A stretch of DNA of 64,000 nucleotides from CAZHGD01 sp964531735 (GTDB taxonomy: Bacteria > Armatimonadota > UBA10988). Made by a program: the position numbers and the translations under genes. Location of the stretch: positions 5,386 through 69,385 of the forward strand of contig CAZHGD010000015.1 of assembly GCA_964531735.1 (NCBI GenBank). The letters are read 5' to 3'. Every line of letters begins with the position of its first letter. Position 1 is the first letter of the stretch. The notes under the pieces were generated by a model that saw only the letters and a list, made by a program, of their open reading frames with translations, was not told the DNA's origin and did no database searches. Positions 1 to 9,629 of this stretch are shown piece after piece.

Positions 1-647
1 GCCACGGGTGCCCGTCCCAGCAACGCGGCCGTGTGCCGTGGCTCCAGCCGGCCCCAGTAGCGACCCGACGGCAGATCGAGCAGCGTCGGCGCGAAGCGGT
101 GGCCGCCCAGGTGGCTCGACCGCCAGACGCGCACGTCGTCGCCGGCGGCGGACCGCAACGCGTCGTAGCACGGCCGGCCCAGCTCGCCGCAGCACGCATC
201 GTGCTCGGCGTGCGTGCAGAGCAGCAGATCGCGGGTGGCGCCGTCCGGCACCAGGTGGCGCGACCAGGCGGCCAGGTCCTCGGCGGGTCCCAGCAGCGCG
301 GCGACCAGGTCGCCCACGGCACCCTCGGTCACCCGGTACTCCCGACGCCAGGCCGCGGCACCGACCCCACAGTCGATCACGCGGCAGTAGCCGGCGGCGC
401 TGTAGTCCGGGTCGGGCGCCACCACCTGCAGGCGGTGGCGTGAGCCGCGAGCCAGGCTGTCGGTCTCCGCTCGCCGCAGCGCGGCGGGGAAATGCGGCGT
501 GCCGAGCACCTTGCCCGCCCAGGGCAGCGCCAACTCCACGACCAGGATGCGCTGGTGGTGGGGCGCCGTGCCGCCGACCGGCTCGCCGGAGGCCCGTGAG
601 ACGGCCGCGCAGCGCCGCTCTGGTCCGTCGGTGTCCTGAGTGCCCAT
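1..647 (-). CDS. Sucrase/ferredoxin-like (Suc_Fer, Apd1-type) protein, 3' end off the window
   Basis: The reading frame opens with ATG at 647 and stays open to the left edge (215 residues seen), so the C-terminus is missing. Family features are clear: CTHAEHDACCG at residues 144-154, then SSHLGGHRFAPT around 177-188 and LPSGRYWGRL after it. In the yeast relative Apd1, two cysteines nine residues apart and an H-x3-H pair hold a [2Fe-2S] cluster in a thioredoxin-like fold; C144, C152/C153, H179 and H183 match that spacing. The protein has no signal peptide and should be a cytoplasmic Fe-S protein of unknown substrate. It is divergent from the GH32 gene at 765 across about 117 bases. No strong Shine-Dalgarno precedes the chosen ATG, so the start is less certain than the family. 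Confidence 0.8.
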   Translation of the reverse strand, partial: MGTQDTDGPERRCAAVSRASGEPVGGTAPHHQRILVVELALPWAGKVLGTPHFPAALRRAETDSLARGSRHRLQVVAPDPDYSAAGYCRVIDCGVGAAAWRREYRVTEGAVGDLVAALLGPAEDLAAWSRHLVPDGATRDLLLCTHAEHDACCGELGRPCYDALRSAAGDDVRVWRSSHLGGHRFAPTLLDLPSGRYWGRLEPRHTAALLGRAPV

Positions 648-764
648 GGCACGGTGTTCGCGATCACCGCTCGGGCACCTGCTGAAGGAGACCTGCCGCG
701 ACGGCCGAACGCGCCGGCCGGGAGGCCGCAGTGGCCGGGCTCCCGCGATGAGGAGACGCACCTG

Positions 765-2576
765 ATGGACTTGCGCGCGAGCCTGCTCGCCGAAGCGAAC
801 GCCGTGGCACTGCCCGACCGACTGGCCGAGCTGACCTTGTGGTACCGCCCGCCGGCCGACCTGGCCGCCGAGGCCACGCTGCTCGACCTGACCGGTGGCG
901 ACCCACAGCGCGGGCTGCGCGTCTACACCGGCGCTGTGGACGACCTGCCGTCACTGGCCTGCGCCGTCGCCTTCGACTGGGCCAACCCGCGTAACGACCG
1001 GCCGCTGGTGGTCAGCGTGCCGCTCGACGAGCTGCCCGACGGGGCCGTCGACCTGGTCCTCCGCTTCACCGGTCCGCGGCTGGAACTGTGGGTCAGCGGC
1101 CGTCTCTGCGACGAGGAATGGCCCGTCGGCGGCGTCTGCCTGCCCGTTACGCCGGCCAACGACGCGGCGACGCTCTGGCCGCGGGCCCTGAACGACCCGG
1201 AACTGGCGGCGCTGCATCCGTTGCAGGTCGGCGACGAGCCACCGGTGGGCCCGTACTGGAAGCCGCGCGGCCACGACGCCGGCACCTACGACTGCATGCC
1301 CTACTACGCCGACGGCCGGTTCCACCTGATCTACCTCTACGACCGCCGCTCGCACCGCAGCAAGTGGTCCCTCGGCGCGCACCAGTGGGGCCATGCGTCC
1401 ACCACCGACCTGCGCGAGTGGACCCATCATCCGCTCGCGGTGCCCATCACCGATCCGGCCGAGGGTTCCATCTGCACCGGCTCGGTGTTCTGCCATGGTG
1501 GCCGGCACCGCGCGTTCTACGCGGTCCGCACGGTCGACGGCAGCCCGGCGCGGCTGACCTGCGCGGTCAGCTCCGACGGCGTGCGGTTCGACAAGCGTGA
1601 GCCAGCCTTCAGCCTCACCGCGCCGTACGCGCCGGCCCCGGCCCGCGACCCGGTGATCTTCCAGGATCCGGCCACCGGGCGCTTCCACATGCTCATCACC
1701 ACCGAGTTGACCGATCCGCCGGTGCCAGGCCACGGTGGCTGCCTGGCCCAGATGGTGTCGGACGACCTGGAGCACTGGACCCAGGTGGCGCCGCTGCTGG
1801 TGCCGGGCTACGCCGACCAGCCCGAATGCGCCGACTGGTTCCAGTGGGGCGACTGGACCTACCTCATCTTCGGCAACCACGGCGTGGCGCGCTACCGCCT
1901 GGCGCCGCAAGCGCTGGGGCCGTGGCACCGGCCGCGCGTGGAAGCGTTCGACGGGCCTCAGCTCCGGGTGCTGAAGACCGCTGCCTTTGGGCCCGACCGG
2001 CGCCTCGGTGTCGGCTGGCTACCGGCGGCCACGCGGCGCTACGGCGGCCAGGTGGTCTTCCGCGAACTGGTGCAGCAGCCCGACGGTGAGCTGGGCACGC
2101 GCTTCGTGCCGGAGCTGACGCCGCCGGTGGCCGACACCGTCCTGCTGTCGGCCAGCGGTGTCGAACTGACGCCGGGCTGCGGGCTCGTCCGCCACGAGCT
2201 CGGCGCTGGGCCGCGTGCCGCTTGGCTCAGCCTGCGCTGCGAGCCGCTCGACGATCAGGGCGCGTTCGGCCTGCAACTCGGCGAGCTGGAACTGCGTCTC
2301 GAGCCGCCGCGGCGCAAACTCGGCTGGCGCCCGGTCAACGCCACCAGCGTGGCCGAGCACGAAGGCAGCGCGCTGTACGAGGTCGATGGTCTCGACCGCC
2401 CGTTCAGCCTCGACCTGGTGCTGTACGACGACCTGCTCGACCTGTGCGTGGACGGCCGCCGCACGCTGATCATCCGGCATGTCGCGCCCGGCTCCACGGA
2501 GCCGTGTCGGCTGTTCGCGCACGATGGCGCGGTGCGGTTCGCCGAAGTGATCGCCCGGCCACTGGTGATCGGGTAG
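765..2576 (+). CDS. Glycoside hydrolase family 32-like enzyme (fructosidase/levanase type)
   Basis: 603 residues. ATG at 765 is chosen because AGGAG lies about 9 bases upstream; a GTG at 654 in the same frame has none. The centre carries the three GH32 acidic positions in order: an Asp in TYDCMP (D176, place of the nucleophile in the usual NDPNG), RDP with D295 (transition-state stabiliser), and EC with E354 (acid/base). An N-terminal domain of about 150 residues precedes the five-blade propeller and a beta-sandwich-like tail (about 440-600) follows, as in the family. GH32 enzymes release fructose from sucrose, inulin or levan. No signal peptide is visible, so action is probably cytoplasmic. 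The nucleophile region departs from the textbook WMNDPNG, so the exact substrate is open. The deacetylase-like fusion follows on the same strand. Confidence 0.8.
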   Translation: MDLRASLLAEANAVALPDRLAELTLWYRPPADLAAEATLLDLTGGDPQRGLRVYTGAVDDLPSLACAVAFDWANPRNDRPLVVSVPLDELPDGAVDLVLRFTGPRLELWVSGRLCDEEWPVGGVCLPVTPANDAATLWPRALNDPELAALHPLQVGDEPPVGPYWKPRGHDAGTYDCMPYYADGRFHLIYLYDRRSHRSKWSLGAHQWGHASTTDLREWTHHPLAVPITDPAEGSICTGSVFCHGGRHRAFYAVRTVDGSPARLTCAVSSDGVRFDKREPAFSLTAPYAPAPARDPVIFQDPATGRFHMLITTELTDPPVPGHGGCLAQMVSDDLEHWTQVAPLLVPGYADQPECADWFQWGDWTYLIFGNHGVARYRLAPQALGPWHRPRVEAFDGPQLRVLKTAAFGPDRRLGVGWLPAATRRYGGQVVFRELVQQPDGELGTRFVPELTPPVADTVLLSASGVELTPGCGLVRHELGAGPRAAWLSLRCEPLDDQGAFGLQLGELELRLEPPRRKLGWRPVNATSVAEHEGSALYEVDGLDRPFSLDLVLYDDLLDLCVDGRRTLIIRHVAPGSTEPCRLFAHDGAVRFAEVIARPLVIG

Positions 2577-2653
2577 GCGCAAAGCCTCAATTGCCCGGGC
2601 CAGTTGGCCGATAGCCGAATGGGTCGCGCGCCAGGGGCCGGAGGAGGCCGGCT

Positions 2654-5491
2654 ATGGCGAGGACTGCGTGTGCCCGGGCGCTGCTGCTGATCGTCTGCGG
2701 ACTGCTGGCGCTGGCGCCACCGGCGCCCGCGCAGCCCGGCGATGCGGGCGCCAAGGTGCAGGAGTACCGGCGCCTGCTCCAGCAGGCCAAGGCGCAAGGG
2801 CTGGACACGCGCGAGGCCGAGGCGCTCGACCAGCGCTCGCGTGCCGCGGCCGGCGCGGGCCGGCACGACGAGGCCGCGCGGTACCTGGACGAGGCCATCG
2901 CCAAGCTGCGGGCCCTGGTGAAGAACGCTCCGGGACCGACGCCAGCGGCCAAGGGCGCCCGGGCACCGGTTCTGGTCATCCCGTTCACGCACCACTACGC
3001 CGGTCCCGGCGGCTACTATGCGCCGGCGGCCGAGGTGCGCCAGATGGCCACCTTCTTCCACCAGCAGCAGATCCCCGGCACCTTGTTCTTCGACGGCATC
3101 CTGGTGGAGCGCCTGCTCCAGGAGGACCCGTCGCTGCTGCCGCAGATCAACGCCTGGAACCTGCCGCTGGGCTACCACGGCGAGGAGACCCACGGCCCGT
3201 ATCCGGTGGCCAGTGACCTGTGCGCCGAGGTCTACCCGCTGCGCGAGGCGCAGGGCTACAGCGGGCGCTGGTCACTGACCACGGGTGTCGACTGGCTGAC
3301 CGGCGTCAAGCTGGTGGAGCAGCGCTACACGCACGCCATACCCTACCGCCTCGACGACCGGCGGATGCTCCAGCGGCAGCGCGAGACGGCGTCGGACCTG
3401 ACCCGCGTGGGCGGGCTCAAGCTGGTCCAGCAGACGTTCGGCCGCGACGTCTCGATGATGACCAGCCACGCGCTGGAGAGCGCGCCCGAGGGCTACGCCT
3501 TCCGCCGCTTGAGCCGGTTCGGCTTCGACCAGCCGGCCGTGCCCATCGCGCTGCACGCGCTGAAGATCTTCGGCATCCCGCAGTTGGCCGAGCGGGCGAT
3601 GAGCATCGCCGGCGCCGACGCCTCGGTGTTCTGGATCATGGGCCGCATCATGTGCAAGGGCGATGACACCGGCGAAGCGCCCGCACGGCTGCGCCCGCTC
3701 CGCGAGCACCTGGGCAGCCTCGATCGCCGCCAGCCGCGCGTGCTGGTGATGGGCTTCTCGCGCCTCGATCCGGCCGATGCCGCGCAGACCGTCGGCTACC
3801 TCAACCGCGAGTTCTTTGCGCAGAATCCGGGCAGCGGCTGGGCCAGCGGCGAGACGCTGGCCAACAGCTTCGAGCCCGAGAAGGGCGCCCAGCCGACGCG
3901 GGCCCAACTGCTGGAACTGGCCGGCGCCTTGAGCGCGGCCTGGCAGCAGCGTCCGCCCGACGTGGTGACGGCCGGTGGCCTCACTTGGTCGCTGTGTGAC
4001 CTCTACGAGGCCTACGCGCGCGCCCTCGCGGCGTACGGGCAGACCAACACGCTGCCCGAGCAGGTGACCTTGGCGGCGCTGTATGGCCCGATCGCCGAGT
4101 CCGGCCGGGCCGCCCTGCGCGAAACCGTCGAGCTGAGCCTGGCCGACTTGGTCGCGGCCGCCGGGCAGGTGGCGCGCGGTGCGCTCGCCGGTAGCGACGA
4201 CCGGTTCGTGCCGGCCACCACCACCGTCGGCGGCCGCACGCTGAACGCCGCCGAGCTCCTCGCCGCCTGGGCTGCCGCCTACCAGCGCCTGTCGCGCGGC
4301 GAGAGCGGCGGCGTGCGCGTGCCTCCGGCCGGGCTGTTCCCGCCCTACGCCGATGTGCTCGACGCGATCTTCCGCCCGCGCGCGGTGCAGCCGGTCTGCT
4401 ACACCAAGGGCCAGCTCTGGACCGTCAAGCCGGTCCGCGCGAAGGGCCAGGCCGCCGCGGCGGCCGCCGCAGTTCCGGTGGACCAGCCCGCCGGCGACGG
4501 CGCCTTCGACCTGGTCTTCGCGGCGAACCTGAGCGGCTCCGGCCGCTGCTACCGCGAGGACCCGAACGGTGCCGACCTCTACCGGGCTCGGTTCGACCCG
4601 ACGGGCGGCGCGAGCGGGCTGCAGCGGCTGACCCGCCGCGCCGGCGAGGCCGAGTGGTTCCCGGCCATGTCGCCCGACGGCCGCTACGTGGCCTACAACC
4701 ACGACGCCGGCGCCGGCCCCCGCGCGCTACACGAGGTGCGGGCGCTGGACACCGTCACCGGGCGCGACGTAGCGTTGGTGGCCAACGCCCGGTTCCCCAG
4801 CTTCAGCGCCGACGGGCAGTGGCTGACCTGCTCGACGCGCACCGGCCCCAGCACTCGCATCGTGGTTATGCCGTTTCGCCCGGCGACCGACGGCGCGCCG
4901 GCTGTCGGCGCCGCTCGCGTGGTGGCCGACGAGCGCCACGGCGCCGAGCGGGTGGAGGACCCGGCCTTCTTCCCGGATGGCCGGCGCCTGGTGTTCCACC
5001 GCAAGCCGGACCGTGAGACGCCGGCCGGCCTGGCGGTGATCGGCATCGACGGCGCGGGCTTCACGCCGATCACGCCGGCCAATGGCTCCGGCCACGCGGC
5101 CGTCGGCCCCGATGGCCACAGCGTCGTGGCCACCACCTCGGGGCGCGGCGGGGTGATCCAGATCAGCGAGATCGACGGGCGCTGGCGCGAGCCGGTGCCA
5201 CTCGCGCTGCCATCGTCCACCGCGGCGTTCACGCCGTTCGAGCCGCGCTTCGGCGGGGTCGAACAGGTGCGCCACACCTACCTCGAATGGGTGGCCCGCG
5301 ACTGGCTACTGGTGACGAGCCATGGCTCCGATGCCCGCGGCCGGTTCAGCTTCGCCCGGCTGTACCTGGCGCACTGCCCGGCGGGTGGCCCGCCGCGCCT
5401 GGTCGATCTCTCCAGCGCGCTGGAACAGGCGGCCGGCCGGCGCGGCGCCGACTTCTGCACCGGTGCCGGCCGCCTGCTGACGCGGCGCTGA
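2654..5491 (+). CDS. Secreted polysaccharide-deacetylase-like protein fused to a TolB/PD40-type beta-propeller
   Basis: 945 residues with a clear signal peptide (basic start, Leu/Ala core, cleavage near APAQ at about 25). GGAGGAGG sits six bases before the ATG. A short helical segment (about 30-90) is followed by a NodB-like region (about 100-390) with LVIPFTHHYAG, a TLFFDG strand and a GYHGEETHG histidine/acid loop. The canonical TFDDG metal motif is not obvious, so catalytic ability is uncertain. A helical middle (about 395-560) leads to repeated WD40/PD40-like blades from about 615 to the end (FPAMSPDGRYVAY, FPSFSADGQWLTC, DPAFFPDGRRLVF). The propeller resembles the TolB C-terminal domain and may bind a glycan or partner. 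The likely location is periplasmic or extracellular. It ends 33 bases from the convergent beta-helix gene. Confidence 0.65.
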   Translation: MARTACARALLLIVCGLLALAPPAPAQPGDAGAKVQEYRRLLQQAKAQGLDTREAEALDQRSRAAAGAGRHDEAARYLDEAIAKLRALVKNAPGPTPAAKGARAPVLVIPFTHHYAGPGGYYAPAAEVRQMATFFHQQQIPGTLFFDGILVERLLQEDPSLLPQINAWNLPLGYHGEETHGPYPVASDLCAEVYPLREAQGYSGRWSLTTGVDWLTGVKLVEQRYTHAIPYRLDDRRMLQRQRETASDLTRVGGLKLVQQTFGRDVSMMTSHALESAPEGYAFRRLSRFGFDQPAVPIALHALKIFGIPQLAERAMSIAGADASVFWIMGRIMCKGDDTGEAPARLRPLREHLGSLDRRQPRVLVMGFSRLDPADAAQTVGYLNREFFAQNPGSGWASGETLANSFEPEKGAQPTRAQLLELAGALSAAWQQRPPDVVTAGGLTWSLCDLYEAYARALAAYGQTNTLPEQVTLAALYGPIAESGRAALRETVELSLADLVAAAGQVARGALAGSDDRFVPATTTVGGRTLNAAELLAAWAAAYQRLSRGESGGVRVPPAGLFPPYADVLDAIFRPRAVQPVCYTKGQLWTVKPVRAKGQAAAAAAAVPVDQPAGDGAFDLVFAANLSGSGRCYREDPNGADLYRARFDPTGGASGLQRLTRRAGEAEWFPAMSPDGRYVAYNHDAGAGPRALHEVRALDTVTGRDVALVANARFPSFSADGQWLTCSTRTGPSTRIVVMPFRPATDGAPAVGAARVVADERHGAERVEDPAFFPDGRRLVFHRKPDRETPAGLAVIGIDGAGFTPITPANGSGHAAVGPDGHSVVATTSGRGGVIQISEIDGRWREPVPLALPSSTAAFTPFEPRFGGVEQVRHTYLEWVARDWLLVTSHGSDARGRFSFARLYLAHCPAGGPPRLVDLSSALEQAAGRRGADFCTGAGRLLTRR

Positions 5492-5524
5492 GCAGCCTGC
5501 CGCCGCAGCCGCCCGGGCCGCGGA

Positions 5525-7606
5525 CTATCGGCCCGGCGTCGGCTTGCCGCGGACCGGGTGTTCCACCGGCCAGGAGGCGCGGAGCTCGCTGGCGTAGAGG
5601 CCGATCCGCTCGAACGGGATGGGCTGGAAGCCGAGCTTGTGCGCCGGTGAGTCCGGGCGCAGGCGGAAATCCAGCTTGGCCGCATCCACGAACAGCGGGT
5701 CCTGGCCCACCAGGTTGTCCTCGAACTTCACGTGCGGACGAGCCACCTGCTCGACCTCGTCCCACTTGCCGCCCCAGCAGATGTTGCGGACCACGCGGTT
5801 GCCCTTCGGCACCGCCGGCTCATCGTCCGCGTAGGTCAGCAACTGCGGGAAGCGCGTGCGCCACGGCTCGTCGCTGAACGGCATCTCCTTCAGGCGCGCC
5901 AGCAGCGTCTTGACGCCGTCCTTGGCCCAGCCGAGCGCGCGCGCATCGACATGCACGGCCGGAGTGCAGTCCACGAAGACGTTGTTCTCGATGGTGTTGT
6001 CGCGCCCGCCGCCGATGAACGTGGCCCGCGGCACCTGGTAGAAGACGTTGCCGAACATGAGCGCCGAGCAGAACATGTCGTCCAGGTAGATGCCGATGCA
6101 GCCCTTGCCCTCGTAGCCGTAGATGTGGTGGATCCAGTTCCAGCGGATGATGTGACCGCGCATGGTCGGGTTGTAGCCGGCGTACATCACCCCGGCGTCG
6201 TTGGCGTGTTCGACCACGTTGTGGATCTCGTTCAGCTCAATCACATGGTCGTTGCCGCTGAACAGGATGCCCTTGTGCGGCGCATCGTGGATGAGGTTGC
6301 GGCTGAGCCGGTTGCCGACACCGTCGAGATGGAACGCCGCGCGCAGGATCGGGTTCACCCGCCCGTAGTGGTGCACGTGGTTGTTCTCGGCGAACAGCCC
6401 GCCGGGCAGCAGCGCGCGACGGTCGCCACCGTTCAGCCTGACGCCGCCGTCACCGCACTGGCTGATGTCGCAGCCGGTCACCCCGTGCGCCTTGCCGTTC
6501 AGCGCGGCGGCATAGCCGCCGGTGTTGCGTATGTCGCAGCCGATGAGCTGGACGTCCGCGCCGCCGTCGACGGTGACCGCCGTACCTTGAACGCACTCCA
6601 GGCCGAGGTGCTGGAGCGTGACCGAGGAAACGCCCTTCATGGTCACCAGATCGCGGAGGAACGAGACCTTGACGTCGCCGTCGGCCAGGGGCTCGGGCGG
6701 CCAGAAGTAGAGCCGGCCGGTGGCGCGGTCGAGGTACCATTCGCCCGGCTGGTCCAGTTCGCAGAGGATGTTGGCGGCATACCACCACTGCCCCTTGCGG
6801 AAGCCGAAGGCGTGCAGCGGCTTGGCCTGCAAGGCGATCTCGCGCTTCGCCGGGTCGATGCGTTCCACCATCAGCCGCTGGTCGGCCCAGTCCCAGAACC
6901 ACCAGCCATGCAGCAGCACTTGCGGCTGGCCGACCCACCGCGCCGGCCGGTCACCATCGTAGGTGAACAGGCCTTCCTTGCAGCCTTTGGTGCCCCGCAC
7001 GTCGACCGCGGTCGGGCCGCGCAGGTCGGCGATCTTCGCGTAGCCCTGGTTGGGCCAGCGGGCCAGCGTCATCGGGCGGTCGCGCCAGAACACCTCCAGG
7101 CCCGGCGACCACTGCGCCCAGTTGGGACCGGGCTGCAAGGGCGCGAAGGCTTGCACGCCTTGGGCCCGGAGGTCGGCCACGTAGACGTGGCCGCGTGCGG
7201 TCTCGTCCAGGCGCTGCAATTCGGCCGCGTCGCTGACCTTGGTGAAGCCGGTAACCACCTTGCCGCCCACCAGGCGCGGGCGGTTCCCGCGCTGGCCGCG
7301 GTAGACAATGCGGGCCGCCGGGGTACCGGAGTCCTGGGCTTCCAGCGCCAGCGGCGCCGTGAGTTCATAGACCCCGGGCGCCACCTCCACGGTGACGCCA
7401 CCGGCCGGCAGCGGGCCGGCCGCCTTGAGCTTGCGGATCTCGTCGCGAGCCCGCGGCAAGGTGGCGAACGGCCCATCGCCGTTGCCGGGCGCGGCCTGAC
7501 GGCCCGACCAGGTGTCCTGGCCGCCTGGGGCGACGTGCAAGGTGAGACCCGCCGGCGCGCTCACGGCGGCGCTCATCAACCCACCAACCAACAACCACAC
7601 TGCCAT
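5525..7606 (-). CDS. Secreted right-handed parallel beta-helix protein (pectate-lyase-like fold)
   Basis: 693 residues with a signal peptide (residues 1 to about 16, AVSAPAG). AGGAGG lies five bases before the ATG. The N-terminus has the layout of many beta-helix polysaccharide lyases: HVAPGGQDTWSG, then DGPFATLPRARDEIRKL and a GVYELTAPLAL strand. Short N/G/D-rich coils follow from about 320 to 560 (for example LNGGDRRALLPGG, HNVVEHANDAGV, GGGRDNTIENNVFVD), the mark of PbH1 repeats. Such proteins usually bind or cleave extracellular polysaccharide, but no catalytic Asp/Arg set can be assigned here. The gene begins 16 bases after the stop of the URO-D-like gene on the same strand, so the two are probably co-transcribed. 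Confidence 0.75.
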   Translation of the reverse strand: MAVWLLVGGLMSAAVSAPAGLTLHVAPGGQDTWSGRQAAPGNGDGPFATLPRARDEIRKLKAAGPLPAGGVTVEVAPGVYELTAPLALEAQDSGTPAARIVYRGQRGNRPRLVGGKVVTGFTKVSDAAELQRLDETARGHVYVADLRAQGVQAFAPLQPGPNWAQWSPGLEVFWRDRPMTLARWPNQGYAKIADLRGPTAVDVRGTKGCKEGLFTYDGDRPARWVGQPQVLLHGWWFWDWADQRLMVERIDPAKREIALQAKPLHAFGFRKGQWWYAANILCELDQPGEWYLDRATGRLYFWPPEPLADGDVKVSFLRDLVTMKGVSSVTLQHLGLECVQGTAVTVDGGADVQLIGCDIRNTGGYAAALNGKAHGVTGCDISQCGDGGVRLNGGDRRALLPGGLFAENNHVHHYGRVNPILRAAFHLDGVGNRLSRNLIHDAPHKGILFSGNDHVIELNEIHNVVEHANDAGVMYAGYNPTMRGHIIRWNWIHHIYGYEGKGCIGIYLDDMFCSALMFGNVFYQVPRATFIGGGRDNTIENNVFVDCTPAVHVDARALGWAKDGVKTLLARLKEMPFSDEPWRTRFPQLLTYADDEPAVPKGNRVVRNICWGGKWDEVEQVARPHVKFEDNLVGQDPLFVDAAKLDFRLRPDSPAHKLGFQPIPFERIGLYASELRASWPVEHPVRGKPTPGR

Positions 7607-7622
7607 GGTGACCTCCTGCCGG

Positions 7623-8798
7623 CTACGACGCGTAGCGCTCGGTTTCTTCGGCGGCGATCTGCGCCCATTCCCACAACCGCTGCGGCTCGTAGCGCACGGT
7701 GCTGATGTCCTTCAGGTGGATCTCGACGACGCAGTCCTTGGCCATGGCCAGATGCTCGCGCAGGTAGGCCCGGACCTCGTCCGGATGCCAGGTCTCGGTG
7801 GCCAGGTGCGCGGGGTTGGGCTTCCAGGCGAAGATCAGACTGTCGCCGACATTGGCCACCGCGCGCTCGAACTTGACCCACGGACTCATCGAGATCTTCT
7901 TGAGGTTCGCGATGTTGCGGCGGCAGATGTCCACTTTGGCGTCGAGTGGCTCGCAGCAGCCGTAGTAGTTGCGGCCCCAGCGCTCGTACCAGCGCGATTC
8001 GTGCCGCAGCGCGAACTCCTCGTGCATGGCCGGCGAGACCTCGCTGAAGATCTGGGCGGCGCCGACGCCCCAGAGCTGCTCGCACGGTGCCGACAGCAAG
8101 TCTTGCGCGACATACTGGTCCAGCCGGTGCAGCCAGGCCGAGACGAACCGCTCCATCAGCGCATGGACATAGTCCGGTCGCATGGCCATGTCGAGCAGGA
8201 TCTCCTCGACCCCGGTCCAGCGCACCAGCTCATCCCACGGCGCGAACCAGAAGCCGCCGCACTTGGTGATCTGCACGGGCAAAATGCCGTCGAAGATCTC
8301 GCAGCGCTGCTGGTACTGCTGCTCCGTGGCGACCGGGTCCCAACTCACCTCCGGGAAGCGGATCTTCTCGGCGTCGGCCACCTCGCGGATCTGGATGTGG
8401 TAGTGCCGCGAGACCACGTCGTTGGCGGCATCGGTCCGGGCCACATCGACCACCTCATCGATGCCGAACCCGGTGTCGATGATGCACGTCGGCTGTCCCA
8501 TGGTGCCGCCGATGACCATGTCGCCCGGCAGGTGCCGCCACTGGTAGAGCTGCTGGCGCAAGCCGTGCTCAAGGCCGCGGCAGAACGGGTCCTCGCAGCG
8601 CAAGGTCAGCTCGTCGTCGACGTTCATCTCGTGCCAGGGGATCTGGTAGATGAGAATCGTCGGCTTGGCGCGCTGGAGGTTGTTGATGGCCGCGTGGTTG
8701 GCGGCGCGCTGCTGCTGGATGGGCCGGGCCGCCAGTTCAGCGATCTGTGACCCGAGCTCGCGCAGCACGAGGCGGTCGGGATGCGGTACGGTCGACAT
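7623..8798 (-). CDS. URO-D/MetE-fold protein, not HemE
   Basis: 391 residues, ATG at 8798 preceded by a weak GAGAAG. The protein belongs to the uroporphyrinogen decarboxylase/cobalamin-independent methionine synthase superfamily: a C-terminal TIM barrel with WTGVEEILLDMAMRPDYVHALM, VGAAQIFSEVSP, and a YYGCCEPLDAKVD loop whose cysteines lie where relatives bind zinc. Heme-pathway HemE motifs are absent and no other tetrapyrrole gene is near. In related methyltransferases (MtaA, MtbA, CmuA) this fold moves methyl groups between corrinoid and thiol acceptors; the substrate here cannot be read from sequence. It lies first in a probable two-gene transcript with the beta-helix protein. Two further URO-D-like genes occur at 19914 and 32152, each beside sugar genes. 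Confidence 0.75.
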   Translation of the reverse strand: MSTVPHPDRLVLRELGSQIAELAARPIQQQRAANHAAINNLQRAKPTILIYQIPWHEMNVDDELTLRCEDPFCRGLEHGLRQQLYQWRHLPGDMVIGGTMGQPTCIIDTGFGIDEVVDVARTDAANDVVSRHYHIQIREVADAEKIRFPEVSWDPVATEQQYQQRCEIFDGILPVQITKCGGFWFAPWDELVRWTGVEEILLDMAMRPDYVHALMERFVSAWLHRLDQYVAQDLLSAPCEQLWGVGAAQIFSEVSPAMHEEFALRHESRWYERWGRNYYGCCEPLDAKVDICRRNIANLKKISMSPWVKFERAVANVGDSLIFAWKPNPAHLATETWHPDEVRAYLREHLAMAKDCVVEIHLKDISTVRYEPQRLWEWAQIAAEETERYAS

Positions 8799-8984
8799 GC
8801 GTGCTTCTCGCTGGACGCGCCATGGGCGCCTGATACGCCGCCGTGGCCAGTCCACCTTCCAGCGGGCGCTTCGCACCGTACAGAAATGGCACGTCCGGGC
8901 CTTGACGCCGAACCGCCGACCGTGGTACCGGTTGGCGGCCCGGCGACCGGCTGTCCACTGGTTACGGTGCCGGCGGAGTGCTGC

Positions 8985-9629
8985 ATGCGCGAACCGATGC
9001 GCCGTCAGGCCTTCACACTCATTGAGCTGCTGGTGGTGATCGCCATCATCGCCATCCTCGCCGCCATCCTGTTCCCGGTGTTCGCCAAGGCTCGCGAGAA
9101 GGCCCGCCAGTCGAGCTGTGCCAGCAACCTCAAGCAGCTCGGGCTCGCCTCGCTGGCCTACTCGCACGACTACGACGGCAAGTACCCGGGCACGTACTAC
9201 ATCGGCGTGCCCTGGACCGGTACCTGGATGTACTGGTACCTGGTGGTCACGCCGTATGTGAAGAACCAGCAGATCTTCTACTGCCCCAGCAAGAGCAACG
9301 CCACCGCGCCCGACCAGTCGTATGGCGTGCCGTCGTGGTACTACAGCGTGTCGGACTCCGATCTGGGCAACACGCCCTACGGCATCGCGGGCACGGTGAT
9401 GATCATGGAGGCGACCTGGGGCGTGTTCGACGGCAACATCTTTTTCGCCAGCTACAAGTCCAGCGCCGACGGCCGCATCCGCGATGACCACAACGACGGG
9501 GCCAACTTCGCCTTTGCCGACGGCCATGTGAAGTGGCAGCGCGTGAAGTCCATCATGCGCTACCAGGCCTGGCCGAACCCGCCGGCGTGGACGGGTTGGA
9601 CCTCGGACGCACCGCTGCTCGGGCCGTAG
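8985..9629 (+). CDS. Type II secretion-type pseudopilin with H-X9-DG motif (copy 1)
   Basis: 214 residues. The N-terminus is a prepilin peptidase site plus hydrophobic helix: short basic leader, QAFTLIELLVVIAIIAIL, with Glu at +5 of the mature protein. KAREKARQSSC and SNLKQLGLA follow, then DYDGKYPG, and near the end HNDGANFAFADG, the H-X9-DG signature of prepilin-associated proteins common in Planctomycetes, Verrucomicrobia and Armatimonadota. ATG 8985 is chosen for GGAG seven bases upstream; an ATG at 8997 is possible. The protein should be processed at the inner membrane and built into a pseudopilus or surface structure. No secretion ATPase or peptidase gene is nearby, so the machinery lies elsewhere. 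A similar gene follows at 9756. Confidence 0.85.
   Translation: MREPMRRQAFTLIELLVVIAIIAILAAILFPVFAKAREKARQSSCASNLKQLGLASLAYSHDYDGKYPGTYYIGVPWTGTWMYWYLVVTPYVKNQQIFYCPSKSNATAPDQSYGVPSWYYSVSDSDLGNTPYGIAGTVMIMEATWGVFDGNIFFASYKSSADGRIRDDHNDGANFAFADGHVKWQRVKSIMRYQAWPNPPAWTGWTSDAPLLGP

Noticed and set aside
5732..7705. 657-residue plus-strand frame opposite the beta-helix gene
   Set aside because: No homology or start signal; the minus-strand gene has signal peptide and AGGAGG.
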